From NCBI GenBank assembly GCA_903952435.1, contig CAJBFN010000005.1, positions 1 through 59,623 of the forward strand: 59,623 nt of DNA, read 5' to 3'. The stretch comes from an uncultured bacterium (GTDB lineage: Bacteria; Patescibacteriota; Saccharimonadia; Saccharimonadales; Saccharimonadaceae). Positions 22,562 through 31,524 of this stretch are shown piece after piece. Made by a program: the position numbers and the translations under genes. The notes under the pieces are model-generated. The model saw only the letters and a list, made by a program, of their open reading frames with translations, ran no database searches and had not been told where the DNA came from. Position 1 is the first letter of the stretch. Every line of letters begins with the position of its first letter.

Positions 22562-25099
22562 TTACATACCTTCCCAGCACGACCCGATACTAACATCAAC
22601 TTTTAATTTTACTTCAAGCTCTGGAGCAATATTTTCTAGGACTTCACGCAACAAATCAGACACCTTATCAACATTTGCCACTGGACATTCAATCAAAATA
22701 CTATCGTGCACCTGCAAGATTTGTTCGCCTAAATCGCCTAATTTTTTATCAAGTTCTATCATCGCCAACTTCATCAAATCAGCCTCGGTCCCCTGAATCG
22801 GCATATTAGCCGCTGCCCTTTCAGCGCCAGACCTAACCATAAAATTACTACTTAAAACATCTGGTGTCGGTCGACGTCGACCAAAATAAGTCTCGACATA
22901 GCCATCAGCCCTGGCCTTATTAAGTGTGTCGTTAATATATTTTCGAATTGGTTTACGGACTTCAAAATACTGGTCGATAAATTTCTTTGCCTCGATAAAG
23001 CTCATATCGGTCGCAGCGCTCAAACCCTGCGGGCTCATGCCATATAGCACGCCGAAATTAATTACCTTGGCGTTGCGGCGTTGGTCCTTGGTTACGGCCT
23101 CTATTGGCACGCCGTAAGCCTCGCTAGCGGTCTTTGTATGAATATCAATGTCGCCATCGAAATCATCAACCATATCCTGATCACCAGCCAATACAGCTGC
23201 TAGACGAAGTTCAAACTGCGAATAATCGGCACCAACAAATGCGCTCCCCTTTTCGGGCACAAAAGCACTACGAATCTGACGGCCCAAGTCTGAACGAATT
23301 GGTATATTTTGCAAATTTGGATTTGTACTACTTAGCCGTCCCGAGCTAACCACATCCTGATTAAAAGTCGTATGAATGCGATAATTTTCATCCATTAAGC
23401 GAGGCAAAGCGTCAACATAGGTATTTTTAAGTTTTGCGATTTCGCGCGTTTTTTCAATCAATTCTACAATTGGATGCTGACCGCGCAATTTATCAAGTTC
23501 TTTTTGACCGGTGCTATGACCAGTTTTGCCTTTTTTAATCCCCGCAGTTGGCAATTGCAATTTAGTAAATAAAACTTCTGATAACTGTAATGGGCTGGCA
23601 ATATTAAACTCGTAACCAACCATTGCGTAAATCTGTTGTTCTAAATCCGAATATTCATCTTCGAACCCGATACTCATTGTTTTCAAGATGACTGGATCGA
23701 TTTTAATACCCTTGTGCTCCATTTTGAACAGAATATAAGTCAGAGGAAAATCAAATTCGCGAGCAATCCTAGCAATCCTTGGATTATCATCAAAGGCTTT
23801 AATTTGCTGATTATAAACCTGCCAAATTGCTGCGATATTAGATTTCGGACTGTCAATAATTTCACCACCAGTCAAACTAGTTAATGACCTGTCACGACGC
23901 AATGGGTCAATCAAAAATGCCGCCTGATTAATATCATGCAACTCTTCAAATCTTACAAAAATACCTTTTTTAGCCAAAGAATGGTAAGTAACTTTACTAT
24001 CATAAATAATTGCCGTGCTCATCTCTAAAACTCGCCAAACGCTTCGGTCTAGCTCTAAAATTTTAGCTTTCATGACTGTGTTTTTATTAGTCGAAAGCCA
24101 GATATAATCGTCATCTAAATAAATTACAATCGGTCCATTAATAGTTAAGCTATCCGGCCACTTTAACTCTGTTAACGGAGCAAGTGCGACTTGCTTGGCA
24201 GCAAAATCCCCCTCAACTCCATGAATACTCATATGCTTTGGCAGACGTCTAATCAAAGATGAAAATTCCAGCCTGTTTAAAATTTCGGCAACTTTATTCA
24301 AATCAATATCATTAATATCGGCCACATCCCAATCCAGTTTAACTGGCGCCTCGGACCAAATTCGACCGACCTCTTTACTGATATAGGCCATTTTTTTACC
24401 ATCAGTTAGCTTTTTAGCCACAGCCGGTTTGATTTTGTCTAGACTAGCATAAATATTATCCAAATTACCAAATTGTTGCAGTAATTGAATAGCTGTTTTT
24501 TCGCCAATCCCATTTACACCTGGCAAATTATCCGATGCATCACCTTTTAGCGCTTTCAAATCTAAAAATTGATCAACCTTAATCCCATATTTTTTCTCTA
24601 GATACTCTTCGTGGAATTCTTCAAGGTTAGCTAGGCCGTTTTTTAGCGCGTAAACTTTAACTAGCGGCCCAACCAGTTGCAAGGCGTCAAGATCACTAGT
24701 CAACAAACAAGTTTCAATGCCTTTTTCGGTCGCCTCTTTGGCAAATGCGCCTAAAATATCATCAGCTTCGTAATCATCAAGCTCATAAAGAGGCCAGCCA
24801 AAAGCATCTAATAATTCGTAAAGAATTGGAATCTGCGCATAAAAATCATCAGGCGCTTTTTTGCGTCCAGCCTTATATTCGGGATAAATCTCACGCCGTT
24901 TACGAATATTAGTCCCCTGCTTATCCCAGGCAACCGCCACATAGTCAGGCTCTAATTTTTTTATAAGTTCAATTGCCAGTGATGCAAATCCATAAACTCC
25001 ACCAGTTGGCGTGCCATCTGACAAAGTTAAATTCGGCATCGAATAATAACCACGATAAAACACCGACTTCCCGTCAATAACAGCCAATCGCTTAGTCAT
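22562..25099 (-). CDS. polA: DNA polymerase I
   Basis: An 845-aa protein. The 5'-3' exonuclease domain (about 1-290) is intact, with Y-E-A-D-D-I-L-G and K-G-D-A-S-D-N-L-P-G-V-N-G-I-G. The middle 3'-5' exonuclease-like domain lacks the F-D-x-E-T acidic residues, so it should not proofread. The polymerase domain has motif A (D-Y-S-Q-F-E-L-R), motif B (R-R-N-A-K-V-I-N-F-G-V-L-Y-G) and motif C (Q-V-H-D-S). The start at 25099 is preferred because it gives the family N terminus. A TATAAT box ends 6 nt upstream, predicting a leaderless mRNA. dut follows with no gap. Confidence 0.96.
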   Translation of the reverse strand: MTKRLAVIDGKSVFYRGYYSMPNLTLSDGTPTGGVYGFASLAIELIKKLEPDYVAVAWDKQGTNIRKRREIYPEYKAGRKKAPDDFYAQIPILYELLDAFGWPLYELDDYEADDILGAFAKEATEKGIETCLLTSDLDALQLVGPLVKVYALKNGLANLEEFHEEYLEKKYGIKVDQFLDLKALKGDASDNLPGVNGIGEKTAIQLLQQFGNLDNIYASLDKIKPAVAKKLTDGKKMAYISKEVGRIWSEAPVKLDWDVADINDIDLNKVAEILNRLEFSSLIRRLPKHMSIHGVEGDFAAKQVALAPLTELKWPDSLTINGPIVIYLDDDYIWLSTNKNTVMKAKILELDRSVWRVLEMSTAIIYDSKVTYHSLAKKGIFVRFEELHDINQAAFLIDPLRRDRSLTSLTGGEIIDSPKSNIAAIWQVYNQQIKAFDDNPRIARIAREFDFPLTYILFKMEHKGIKIDPVILKTMSIGFEDEYSDLEQQIYAMVGYEFNIASPLQLSEVLFTKLQLPTAGIKKGKTGHSTGQKELDKLRGQHPIVELIEKTREIAKLKNTYVDALPRLMDENYRIHTTFNQDVVSSGRLSSTNPNLQNIPIRSDLGRQIRSAFVPEKGSAFVGADYSQFELRLAAVLAGDQDMVDDFDGDIDIHTKTASEAYGVPIEAVTKDQRRNAKVINFGVLYGMSPQGLSAATDMSFIEAKKFIDQYFEVRKPIRKYINDTLNKARADGYVETYFGRRRPTPDVLSSNFMVRSGAERAAANMPIQGTEADLMKLAMIELDKKLGDLGEQILQVHDSILIECPVANVDKVSDLLREVLENIAPELEVKLKVDVSIGSCWEGM

Positions 25100-25105
25100 A
25101 CTAAT

Positions 25106-25111
25106 ATTATA
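25106..25111 (-). promoter_or_regulatory. Leaderless -10 box of polA
   Basis: TATAAT ending 6 nt before the polA ATG. It is divergent from the -10 box of the next gene, only 15 nt away. The -35 region is weak. Confidence 0.65.
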
Positions 25112-25126
25112 CCTCAAACCCAGCAA

Positions 25127-25132
25127 TATAAT
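25127..25132 (+). promoter_or_regulatory. -10 box of the P-loop kinase gene
   Basis: TATAAT 16 nt before the ATG at 25149, with AGAGG between them as a short ribosome-binding site. Confidence 0.55.
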
Positions 25133-25148
25133 CTGCTAAACTAGAGGT

Positions 25149-25724
25149 ATGATTCACAACCACAATGTAAAGATTTTGGCTTTTGTCGGCCTAGCAGGGT
25201 CAGGTAAAACTACAGCTGCTGAATATATAACTAATAAAGGCTACCCCAAAGTAAGTTTTGATAATGTAGTACTTGAGACTATGAAGAATCGTGGCATCGA
25301 AGACACAGCCGAAAATGAAAAACTTTTTCGCGAGGAGCTACGCACTATAAATAGCGATGATTTTGTCGTTAATATAATTTCATCTCAGATACACTCCCTG
25401 ATTAATGCTGGCCAGCATCGCATTATTGTTGACGGTCTTTACAGCTGGACCGAATATAAAGCCTTAAAACATGAATTTTCAGGCGAGCTAACAGTTGTGG
25501 CAGTTGTGGCCCCTAAAAAAATCCGCCATCGTCGCCTAACTGCCAGACCAACTCGACCATTGTCACAATACGAAGCCGACCAGCGCGACTGGTCGGATAT
25601 TGGTGATCTAGAAAAAGGTGGCCCAATTGCAATTGCGGATCACTTTATAGTTAATGATAACAACACCGAAAAGCTACATGATCAAGTTGAAAAAGTTTTA
25701 GAAGAAATCGAATTTATCAGTTAG
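25149..25724 (+). CDS. P-loop kinase-like protein (dephospho-CoA kinase-like)
   Basis: A 191-aa protein. Walker A is G-L-A-G-S-G-K-T-T-A-A-E near residue 15, followed by K-V-S-F-D-N-V-V. Later come I-I-V-D-G-L-Y-S-W-T-E-Y and a lid-like stretch with many Arg (I-R-H-R-R-L-T-A-R-P-T-R-P). The fold matches the CoaE/AAA-type small-molecule kinase group, but the substrate cannot be told; archaeal homologues of this kind are only predicted nucleotide kinases. It is divergent from polA. Confidence 0.7.
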   Translation: MIHNHNVKILAFVGLAGSGKTTAAEYITNKGYPKVSFDNVVLETMKNRGIEDTAENEKLFREELRTINSDDFVVNIISSQIHSLINAGQHRIIVDGLYSWTEYKALKHEFSGELTVVAVVAPKKIRHRRLTARPTRPLSQYEADQRDWSDIGDLEKGGPIAIADHFIVNDNNTEKLHDQVEKVLEEIEFIS

Positions 25725-25731
25725 GCAATTA

Positions 25732-26097
25732 TTACTCGCCTAGAGCTTCTTCTTGGATCGAGTCTGGATTTTCAACGACGGCTAAACTGTTTTCTGTTGA
25801 ATTATTCTGAGATAAAGACTCAGCTGCTTTTTTAGCAATATAATTATTCCTAAATCTTTCTGCCCGAACTTCATATGGATCATTATTGGATTGTTTTTCA
25901 AATTCATCAAGCACTAAGTTCTCTTCGGTACTAGTTTTTTCTGGTTGTGGTTGCATGTGCAAATTAGAAAAATCTCTCCCACCTGATGGCTTACCATAAA
26001 AACCTTTTTTATTTTCATCATCTTCTTTGTCCTCTTCTGTAAAATTCGGTATATTCAAAGGTACATCCAGGTCTCTTTCTCTATTGGCATTTTCCAT
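25732..26097 (-). CDS. Acidic, disordered protein of unknown function
   Basis: A 121-aa protein with no membrane segment. It is rich in Glu, Asp, Asn and Pro, with a central basic-helical stretch Y-E-V-R-A-E-R-F-R-N-N-Y-I-A-K-K-A-A. Looks largely disordered. A good AAAAGGAT ribosome-binding site supports it as a real gene. It lies downstream of rpoD on the same strand (78-nt gap). Confidence 0.6.
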   Translation of the reverse strand: MENANRERDLDVPLNIPNFTEEDKEDDENKKGFYGKPSGGRDFSNLHMQPQPEKTSTEENLVLDEFEKQSNNDPYEVRAERFRNNYIAKKAAESLSQNNSTENSLAVVENPDSIQEEALGE

Positions 26098-26175
26098 ATT
26101 TTATCCTTTTTGTTTTATTTTTTATATACAACAAGTTAAGCATAAAAATGCCAAATAGTCAATCCCGCTTATGCT

Positions 26176-27210
26176 TTAACCGAGGTATTCGTGAAGTTTC
26201 TTGGCATCTTTGTGTTTACGAAGTTTAGCTAAGGCTTTAGCTTCGATCTGACGAATTCGCTCCCGAGTCACAGCAAATTCACGACCTACTTCTTCAAGAG
26301 TGTGGCTTTTACCGTTTTCTAGTCCAAAACGCATTTTGACAATTTTTTGTTCACGATCTGAAAGTGACGAAAGAACAGATTGAACTTGCTCTTTTAGTAA
26401 CTGCGATGTGGCCGACTCTTCTGGCGTAACGCCATTTTCATCATCAATAAAATCACCCAAAACCGAATCTTCATCTTCGCCATCGCGGCCGATACCAGCG
26501 TCAAGTGACGTAATATCTTGTTTGATCTTGATAACGTATTCAACCTTAGCTGGTTCCATCTCTAACTCTTTACCTAATTCTTCAATAGTTGGCTCACGAT
26601 TTAATTCTTGAGTCATGCGGCGCTGAGTCCGAAGTAATTTATTGATTGTCTCAACCATGTGAACTGGAATTCGAATTGTGCGTGCCTGGTCAGCAATAGC
26701 GCGAGTAATCGCTTGGCGAATCCACCAAGTGGCGTAAGTAGAAAATTTAAAACCTTTATCTGGATCAAACTTTTCAACCGCGCGCAACAAGCCAGTGTTG
26801 CCTTCTTGAATTAAATCAAGAAAATCTAGACCACGGCCACTGTAGCGTTTGGCAATCGAAACAACCAAGCGCATATTTGCCTCGGCCATTTTATCTTTGG
26901 CTTTTTTATCACCAGCCACAACCCGTTGAGCCAAAGCTAGCTCGTCTTCAGAATTTAATAGCGGAATCTTACCAATTTCGCGCAAGTATAAACGAACACT
27001 GTCGTCACTGGCATCATCAAAATATTGGCCTTTATTTAAAGTCTCTTCATCGTCTTCTTCTTCATCTTCATCTTGCAAATCTTCAAGGCCCGGCTCTTCT
27101 ATCGCTAGTAATGGATTATTCATATCCTCTAATATGCTTGGATCAAGCGCCACAATATCATCAATCGTCACATCTTTTACGTCTTCGGCAATTGGTTTAT
27201 CTTTTACCAT
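26176..27210 (-). CDS. rpoD: Primary sigma factor (sigma-70/RpoD)
   Basis: A 344-aa protein. An acidic N-terminal region (about 1-65) leads to region 1.2 ([16 protein letters not shown]). Region 2 is fully conserved ([15 protein letters not shown]), as are 3 and 4.2 ([14 protein letters not shown]). It directs RNA polymerase to TATAAT/TTGACA promoters, consistent with those seen here. The ATG overlaps the dnaG 3' end by 14 nt, with AAAGGAG inside dnaG, so translation is coupled. This is the dnaG-rpoD part of the macromolecular synthesis operon, without rpsU. Confidence 0.97.
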   Translation of the reverse strand: MVKDKPIAEDVKDVTIDDIVALDPSILEDMNNPLLAIEEPGLEDLQDEDEEEDDEETLNKGQYFDDASDDSVRLYLREIGKIPLLNSEDELALAQRVVAGDKKAKDKMAEANMRLVVSIAKRYSGRGLDFLDLIQEGNTGLLRAVEKFDPDKGFKFSTYATWWIRQAITRAIADQARTIRIPVHMVETINKLLRTQRRMTQELNREPTIEELGKELEMEPAKVEYVIKIKQDITSLDAGIGRDGEDEDSVLGDFIDDENGVTPEESATSQLLKEQVQSVLSSLSDREQKIVKMRFGLENGKSHTLEEVGREFAVTRERIRQIEAKALAKLRKHKDAKKLHEYLG

Positions 27211-28948
27211 TTTGGATCTCCTTTATTAGTTTATTTAGAGTGCTGCGTATTTCGTTCGCTTTTTCATCATCACCTGAAATTTCTGCATCACGCAGTTGTT
27301 CGGTCAAGATGTCTTTTTGTATTTTTTTTGGCGTTGCGGCAACTTTGCGGAGCATCTCGGCGACGGAATAGTAACGATCTTCGTCATTCCAGTCTGCAAA
27401 TCGAGTCTCGGCGATCAATAATAATATTTTTACATAGTTATCGTAAGTTTGCAACTGTTTTGGCGTTTCTTTTATAACCTCGCTATTATTTTCGGCCAAA
27501 TAGCTTATTATCGCCTGTCTATCCTCACCATCGAAAGACTTAGCGTCGAAATTTTTTAGTAAATCACGTGCCTGAATATTTTTAAGTAAAAATGCCAGTA
27601 AAATATCCTGATAAGAAGATGGGTCGGTCTCGATAATCGACTGCAAAACAGCTTTTCTATCTTTAAATGGCGCTTCGTCTGTTCCATTTTTACCAAGTTT
27701 TATTTTTAAGGCTTCAACCGAAGAGTCACTAAGTTTGGCAATTTTTAACAAATAATGTTCTTGTTCGACCGAATCCTGCAACATTCTGACGACATCCAGC
27801 ACTGCAGTCGTAAATCGGCGCTTGCCGGCCGCAGTTGTAAGATCTTCACGTAATGAATGCTGGTTAATAATCCAATCAACCGCCGGCATCGAATTATTAA
27901 TCGCTTGCTGCCATAAATTAGGATCTTTTTTGATAAGTTCATCGGGATCTTTAGCGCCATCGGGCATAGAAATAATCGAAAGCTCTACGCCAACATTTTG
28001 AGCAATCGAAATCGCCCGCTCGGTCGCCGCTAACCCCGCCTTGTCGCCATCAAATGCTAATCGGATATGACTACTTAGACGAACCAGCGCCTTTAAATGA
28101 TGTTCAGTCATAGCCGTACCGGCGGTTGCTACAACTTGGCACACGTCTACCTGATGGCTGCTGACAACATCCAAATTACCTTCTACAACCACCGTATAAT
28201 CGTTAGTCCTAATTGATTCTTTGGCCTGTGACAAACCAAAAACATGGCGGCCTTTATCGTAAAGAAGTGTTTGCGGAGTATTTAGATATTTTGGCGCATT
28301 TGGCTCGTCATTAATAATTCGTCCCGTAAATCCAATCACATTACCAGTCCCATCCATCAACGACACCATCATACGACCTCGGAATAAGTCGCCACCAAAG
28401 CGATTAACCAGACCAGCCTGAGATAATTCTTGCTTACCGAAACCCTTTTTGGTCAAAAATTGCACTAAAGCATCGCCACTATCTGGAGCATAGCCAATCT
28501 TAAAATCTTGAACAATCTGCTTGCTCAAACCGCGCTTATTAAAAACATATTCCATAGCGTGTTTATTTTGAATTAAGCTCTGTTGATAGTAATTAGCTGA
28601 CATTTCATGAGCTAATAATAACCGCTTTTTGCGAGCCGCAATTTCTTGCGATCCTTTATTTTCGTAAAGCGTTAAATCAATTCCGGCCTTACGTGCCAAG
28701 TGTTCCAGCGCAGCTCGAAAATCAATGCCCTCTAGTTCCATCACAAAAGTAAAAATGTCACCACCTTTATTAGACGAGAAATCATGCCAAATATTTTTAT
28801 CAGGGCTGACATAAAAGCTAGGCGTTTTTTCAGCCGAGAATGGACTGAGCCCCCTAAAGTTTCGACCAGCTCGTTTTAGCTGAACATATTCACCGATTAC
28901 ATCCTCGATGTTCAACCTGGCCCTAACTTCCTCTTTAACGTCCTGCAT
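27197..28948 (-). CDS. dnaG: DNA primase DnaG with degenerate zinc domain
   Basis: A 583-aa protein. The N-terminal domain aligns with the CHC2 zinc module ([13 protein letters not shown], then [12 protein letters not shown]), but all four zinc ligands are replaced: C-P-F-H is S-P-F-S and C-F-G-C is D-F-S-S. The Toprim catalytic core is intact (V-V-E-G-N-L-D-V and L-A-F-D-G-D-K-A-G). The C-terminal helicase-binding region is recognisable but divergent. It makes RNA primers. Expected to be transcribed as a leaderless mRNA and coupled to rpoD. Confidence 0.95.
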   Translation of the reverse strand: MQDVKEEVRARLNIEDVIGEYVQLKRAGRNFRGLSPFSAEKTPSFYVSPDKNIWHDFSSNKGGDIFTFVMELEGIDFRAALEHLARKAGIDLTLYENKGSQEIAARKKRLLLAHEMSANYYQQSLIQNKHAMEYVFNKRGLSKQIVQDFKIGYAPDSGDALVQFLTKKGFGKQELSQAGLVNRFGGDLFRGRMMVSLMDGTGNVIGFTGRIINDEPNAPKYLNTPQTLLYDKGRHVFGLSQAKESIRTNDYTVVVEGNLDVVSSHQVDVCQVVATAGTAMTEHHLKALVRLSSHIRLAFDGDKAGLAATERAISIAQNVGVELSIISMPDGAKDPDELIKKDPNLWQQAINNSMPAVDWIINQHSLREDLTTAAGKRRFTTAVLDVVRMLQDSVEQEHYLLKIAKLSDSSVEALKIKLGKNGTDEAPFKDRKAVLQSIIETDPSSYQDILLAFLLKNIQARDLLKNFDAKSFDGEDRQAIISYLAENNSEVIKETPKQLQTYDNYVKILLLIAETRFADWNDEDRYYSVAEMLRKVAATPKKIQKDILTEQLRDAEISGDDEKANEIRSTLNKLIKEIQNGKR

Positions 28949-28954
28949 ACCGTC

Positions 28955-28982
28955 ATTATACCGGCTTAAAAGTATAACTCAA
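28955..28982 (-). promoter_or_regulatory. Leaderless promoter of dnaG-rpoD
   Basis: TTGAGT, 16-bp spacer, TATAAT ending 6 nt before the dnaG ATG. Confidence 0.75.
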
Positions 28983-28999
28983 AGCGAGAGCAAAATAAT

Positions 29000-29338
29000 T
29001 TATTTAGGCGCCACTAGATTATAGCTAATCGAAATTAAGCTTTTGATTTCATCATCTGGCACTTGTCCGGTGCAAATAATCGTATTCCAGTGTTTTTTGT
29101 TTAAATGATAACCCGGCAAAACGGTTTCATAATCTTCACGCAATTTTTCGGCCAACAACGGATCACATTTTAAACTTAACCTAAGTGGCTTACTGTTTTC
29201 AGCAATCAAAGCAAATATTTTACTGTTGTCTGAACCATTATCACCAACTTTATAAACAGCTGTATCTTCGCCAAAAGGAAAATCCAGCCAAGTATTCGGG
29301 AAATTTAGTATATAAGTTTCAATTTCTTTATGTGTCAT
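29000..29338 (-). CDS. MmcQ/YjbR family protein
   Basis: A 112-aa protein with the family pattern: W-L-D-F-P-F-G-E-D-T-A-V-Y-K-V, a central L-R-L-S-L-K-C-D-P, and the C-terminal K-K-H-W-N-T-I-I near-signature (compare N-K-x-H-W-x-T). The fold resembles a CyaY-like/double-wing DNA-binding protein; function is not established for the family. A promoter at 29345-29372 puts the transcript start at the ATG. Confidence 0.85.
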   Translation of the reverse strand: MTHKEIETYILNFPNTWLDFPFGEDTAVYKVGDNGSDNSKIFALIAENSKPLRLSLKCDPLLAEKLREDYETVLPGYHLNKKHWNTIICTGQVPDDEIKSLISISYNLVAPK

Positions 29339-29344
29339 AGTTTA

Positions 29345-29372
29345 ATTATAGGCCACTATACGGCGCTTGCAA
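29345..29372 (-). promoter_or_regulatory. Leaderless promoter of the MmcQ/YjbR gene
   Basis: TTGCAA, 16-bp spacer, TATAAT ending 6 nt before the ATG. It lies inside the 3' end of the upstream CapA-like gene. Confidence 0.7.
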
Positions 29373-30566
29373 ACCGCCCAAAGTCGATTGCCAATTTAGG
29401 CGCTGCAATATGCTCGCCTGCTGATCTGGTGTGGCTGGTTTATTTATTTTATCAGAGTCATTAGAGCCGACAATTCCAAATTTGTAAGATATGTCTAGCT
29501 TTTTTAGATTTTGAGCCTTAGCGGTTTCTAGGCAATTATCCTTAAATGCCACGCAAGTTTCACCAAGCGCTAACCAAACCTTTAAATTATTTGCGCTATC
29601 AGAAGTATCACTCATCATAACATTCAGCGCCGCCGAACGAGTAACTTCTGTATTAAATTGCTGGTCAAACATGAAATTACCCATCGAATATAGAATTAGA
29701 TGCCCATTATAACTTTCTGTCGTTTGTATCCAGTGTGGATGGTCACCAACAACCATATCGGCACCATTATCTATCATACTGCGATAAACGGCAGTTTTTA
29801 GCTCGTCTGGCGCCGACTGATATTCGGCCCCCATGTGCGGCATTGCGATAACTGGCATATATAGGCTATATTTTTGCATCTCAGCCAAGGCATCCTCTGG
29901 CGGAATCTTAAATACGCCATGGAAACCACACATTGCGACCGGCAATCTACCTTTTGCAATTGAATTATCATTATTTTTGATATCCACCGGTAAGCCAATA
30001 ACCTCACAGTTATCACTAACCACATAAGGATCATAATGCCCAAAATACTGAATACTGTTTTCCTCCAAATGCTGTTTTGTCTCGGCAAAACCCTCAATTC
30101 CCTGATTATCAGTATGGTTATTAGCTAAAGTAACAGCCGTAAACCATTTTGCAGCTTCGGGTAAATAATTTGGCGAACAATTAAATTGCAATGCTGCTTC
30201 TTCTTCGGCCGAAGTCATGTTTACACTACCAGCAAGTGGGCACTCTAACCCTGATATCCAGGCATTATATTGATCACGATTAAATTCGTTTAGTCTAGAA
30301 AATGGATATTGATATTGCAACGGACTAAGCATCGACCAGTCGTTTATATATCTTCCAAAGTAAATATTACCGGTGAACAAAACATTTGACGATATAGATT
30401 GAGGCTGTGGAGTTTTTATAACATTATTTAAATCACCATCTGACGGAGCAACTGAATTTTGAGTCATCGGCCATAAAATTAAAAATGCGGCCACTAAAGT
30501 TGCGACTAAGCCTAGGATTACCCATAAAACCCATTGCCACCTGCCGGTTTTTTTAATCTCCAACAT
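29346..30566 (-). CDS. CapA/PgsA-family metallophosphatase-like protein, membrane anchored
   Basis: A 406-aa protein. One N-terminal membrane helix spans about residues 14-34. The extracytoplasmic domain has the PGA_cap pattern: V-L-F-T-G-N-I-Y-F-G-R-Y, N-H-T-D-N-Q-G, M-P-H-M-G-A-E-Y and G-D-H-P-H-W-I-Q. The family is linked to poly-gamma-glutamate capsule formation, but many members act elsewhere, and no pgsBC genes are seen here. A role at the cell surface is likely; the substrate is unknown. A TATAAT ends 9 nt before the ATG. Confidence 0.88.
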   Translation of the reverse strand: MLEIKKTGRWQWVLWVILGLVATLVAAFLILWPMTQNSVAPSDGDLNNVIKTPQPQSISSNVLFTGNIYFGRYINDWSMLSPLQYQYPFSRLNEFNRDQYNAWISGLECPLAGSVNMTSAEEEAALQFNCSPNYLPEAAKWFTAVTLANNHTDNQGIEGFAETKQHLEENSIQYFGHYDPYVVSDNCEVIGLPVDIKNNDNSIAKGRLPVAMCGFHGVFKIPPEDALAEMQKYSLYMPVIAMPHMGAEYQSAPDELKTAVYRSMIDNGADMVVGDHPHWIQTTESYNGHLILYSMGNFMFDQQFNTEVTRSAALNVMMSDTSDSANNLKVWLALGETCVAFKDNCLETAKAQNLKKLDISYKFGIVGSNDSDKINKPATPDQQASILQRLNWQSTLGGLQAPYSGL

Positions 30567-30575
30567 TATAGCTTC

Positions 30576-30581
30576 ATTATA
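30576..30581 (-). promoter_or_regulatory. -10 box of the CapA-like gene
   Basis: TATAAT ending 9 nt before the ATG, giving a leader of about 3 nt. A TTGTCA lies 15 bp upstream as a possible, short-spaced -35. Confidence 0.55.
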
Positions 30582-30584
30582 GCG

Positions 30585-31142
30585 CTATTTAAGTTTTGAC
30601 AAATAATATTTTAATTCTAAAATGCTGCCACGAATATCATCAAGTGCCCTATGAGCATCTGGTTTTAAGAACTTTTGGCCAAATTTACCGTCAAAAACCA
30701 CCTTCCAGGCGCTGACATCTAACATTCGATAATGTAGCTTGCTGTCTAGTTTTGGCCAATTTGATAAGATAAATCGCCTATCTATATGAATCGAGTTACC
30801 AGCCAACAAAACTGGCACATTTTTAGCAAAATTGCTTTCAACAAATTGTAGCAGTTCAGCCTCGATCTTTTTTAAAGATTTGCCGTCACTATTTTGCGCC
30901 AGCAATCCATCGCGCGACTCTATATTTTTATCCCAAAAGACTGAATTGGCGGCAATCCGTTTTTTTAATAGACCATCTTTGTTCTTTATGACACCCTGAT
31001 AAGTAGCGATTTCATTAAAATCCCAATCAGTAATAATAGCAGCAACTTCTAAAATTAAATCATTTTCAAAAGAAAGCCCAGTCATTTCTAAATCAATCCA
31101 TAAGATTCGTTCCGGCCGAATATTTGCAAGTTTTTTATCCAT
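30585..31142 (-). CDS. orn: Oligoribonuclease
   Basis: A 185-aa DEDDh exonuclease: I-L-W-I-D-L-E-M-T-G-L near residue 13, the middle Asp in H-I-D-R-R-F-I, and the final H-R-A-L-D-D-I. It degrades 2-5-nt RNAs left by PNPase and RNase J and can also clear pGpG from c-di-GMP turnover, relevant because a GGDEF protein is encoded at 53275. It starts 3 nt after the mscL stop. Confidence 0.96.
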   Translation of the reverse strand: MDKKLANIRPERILWIDLEMTGLSFENDLILEVAAIITDWDFNEIATYQGVIKNKDGLLKKRIAANSVFWDKNIESRDGLLAQNSDGKSLKKIEAELLQFVESNFAKNVPVLLAGNSIHIDRRFILSNWPKLDSKLHYRMLDVSAWKVVFDGKFGQKFLKPDAHRALDDIRGSILELKYYLSKLK

Positions 31143-31145
31143 AAA

Positions 31146-31514
31146 TTACTTTTTTTTGTCTAACTTTTCGACTTTTAAAAAACTAACCAACATATAAACC
31201 ACAAACGCGATAACAATAAAGTTAAACAAATCATTTAAAAATACTCCGTAGCCCAAGACGACATTAGCGCCATCTGAAGTTTTACCTATTGCAACCGACA
31301 GGCCCTTTAAGCCTCCAGTTGAGCCAAGCATCAGCCCCAGTGGCGGCATAACAACATTATCAACCAAGGATTTCACCATTACGCTAACCGAGCCACCCAA
31401 GACTAAGCCCACGGCCAAACCGACAACTCCTTGTGTGCGAATAAAATTCAAAAAGGCCATAAACTGCGATTCGCCAGCTACTATTATTGATTTTGGATTG
31501 ATTTTTTTATTCAT
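31146..31514 (-). CDS. mscL: Large-conductance mechanosensitive channel
   Basis: A 122-aa protein. An amphipathic N terminus leads to TM1 (G-V-V-G-L-A-V-G-L-V-L-G-G-S-V), the conserved V-D-N-V-V-M-P-P-L-G-L-M-L-G loop, and TM2 (F-N-F-I-V-I-A-F-V-V-Y-M-L-V). It is a pressure-relief pore against hypo-osmotic shock. AAAGGAG precedes the ATG; it shares a transcript with orn. Confidence 0.95.
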   Translation of the reverse strand: MNKKINPKSIIVAGESQFMAFLNFIRTQGVVGLAVGLVLGGSVSVMVKSLVDNVVMPPLGLMLGSTGGLKGLSVAIGKTSDGANVVLGYGVFLNDLFNFIVIAFVVYMLVSFLKVEKLDKKK

Positions 31515-31524
31515 AAAACTCCTT

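Noticed and set aside
26877-27371. 164-aa plus-strand open frame opposite rpoD and dnaG
   Set aside because: Antisense to two highly conserved genes, no start signals, composition typical of reverse-strand shadows.
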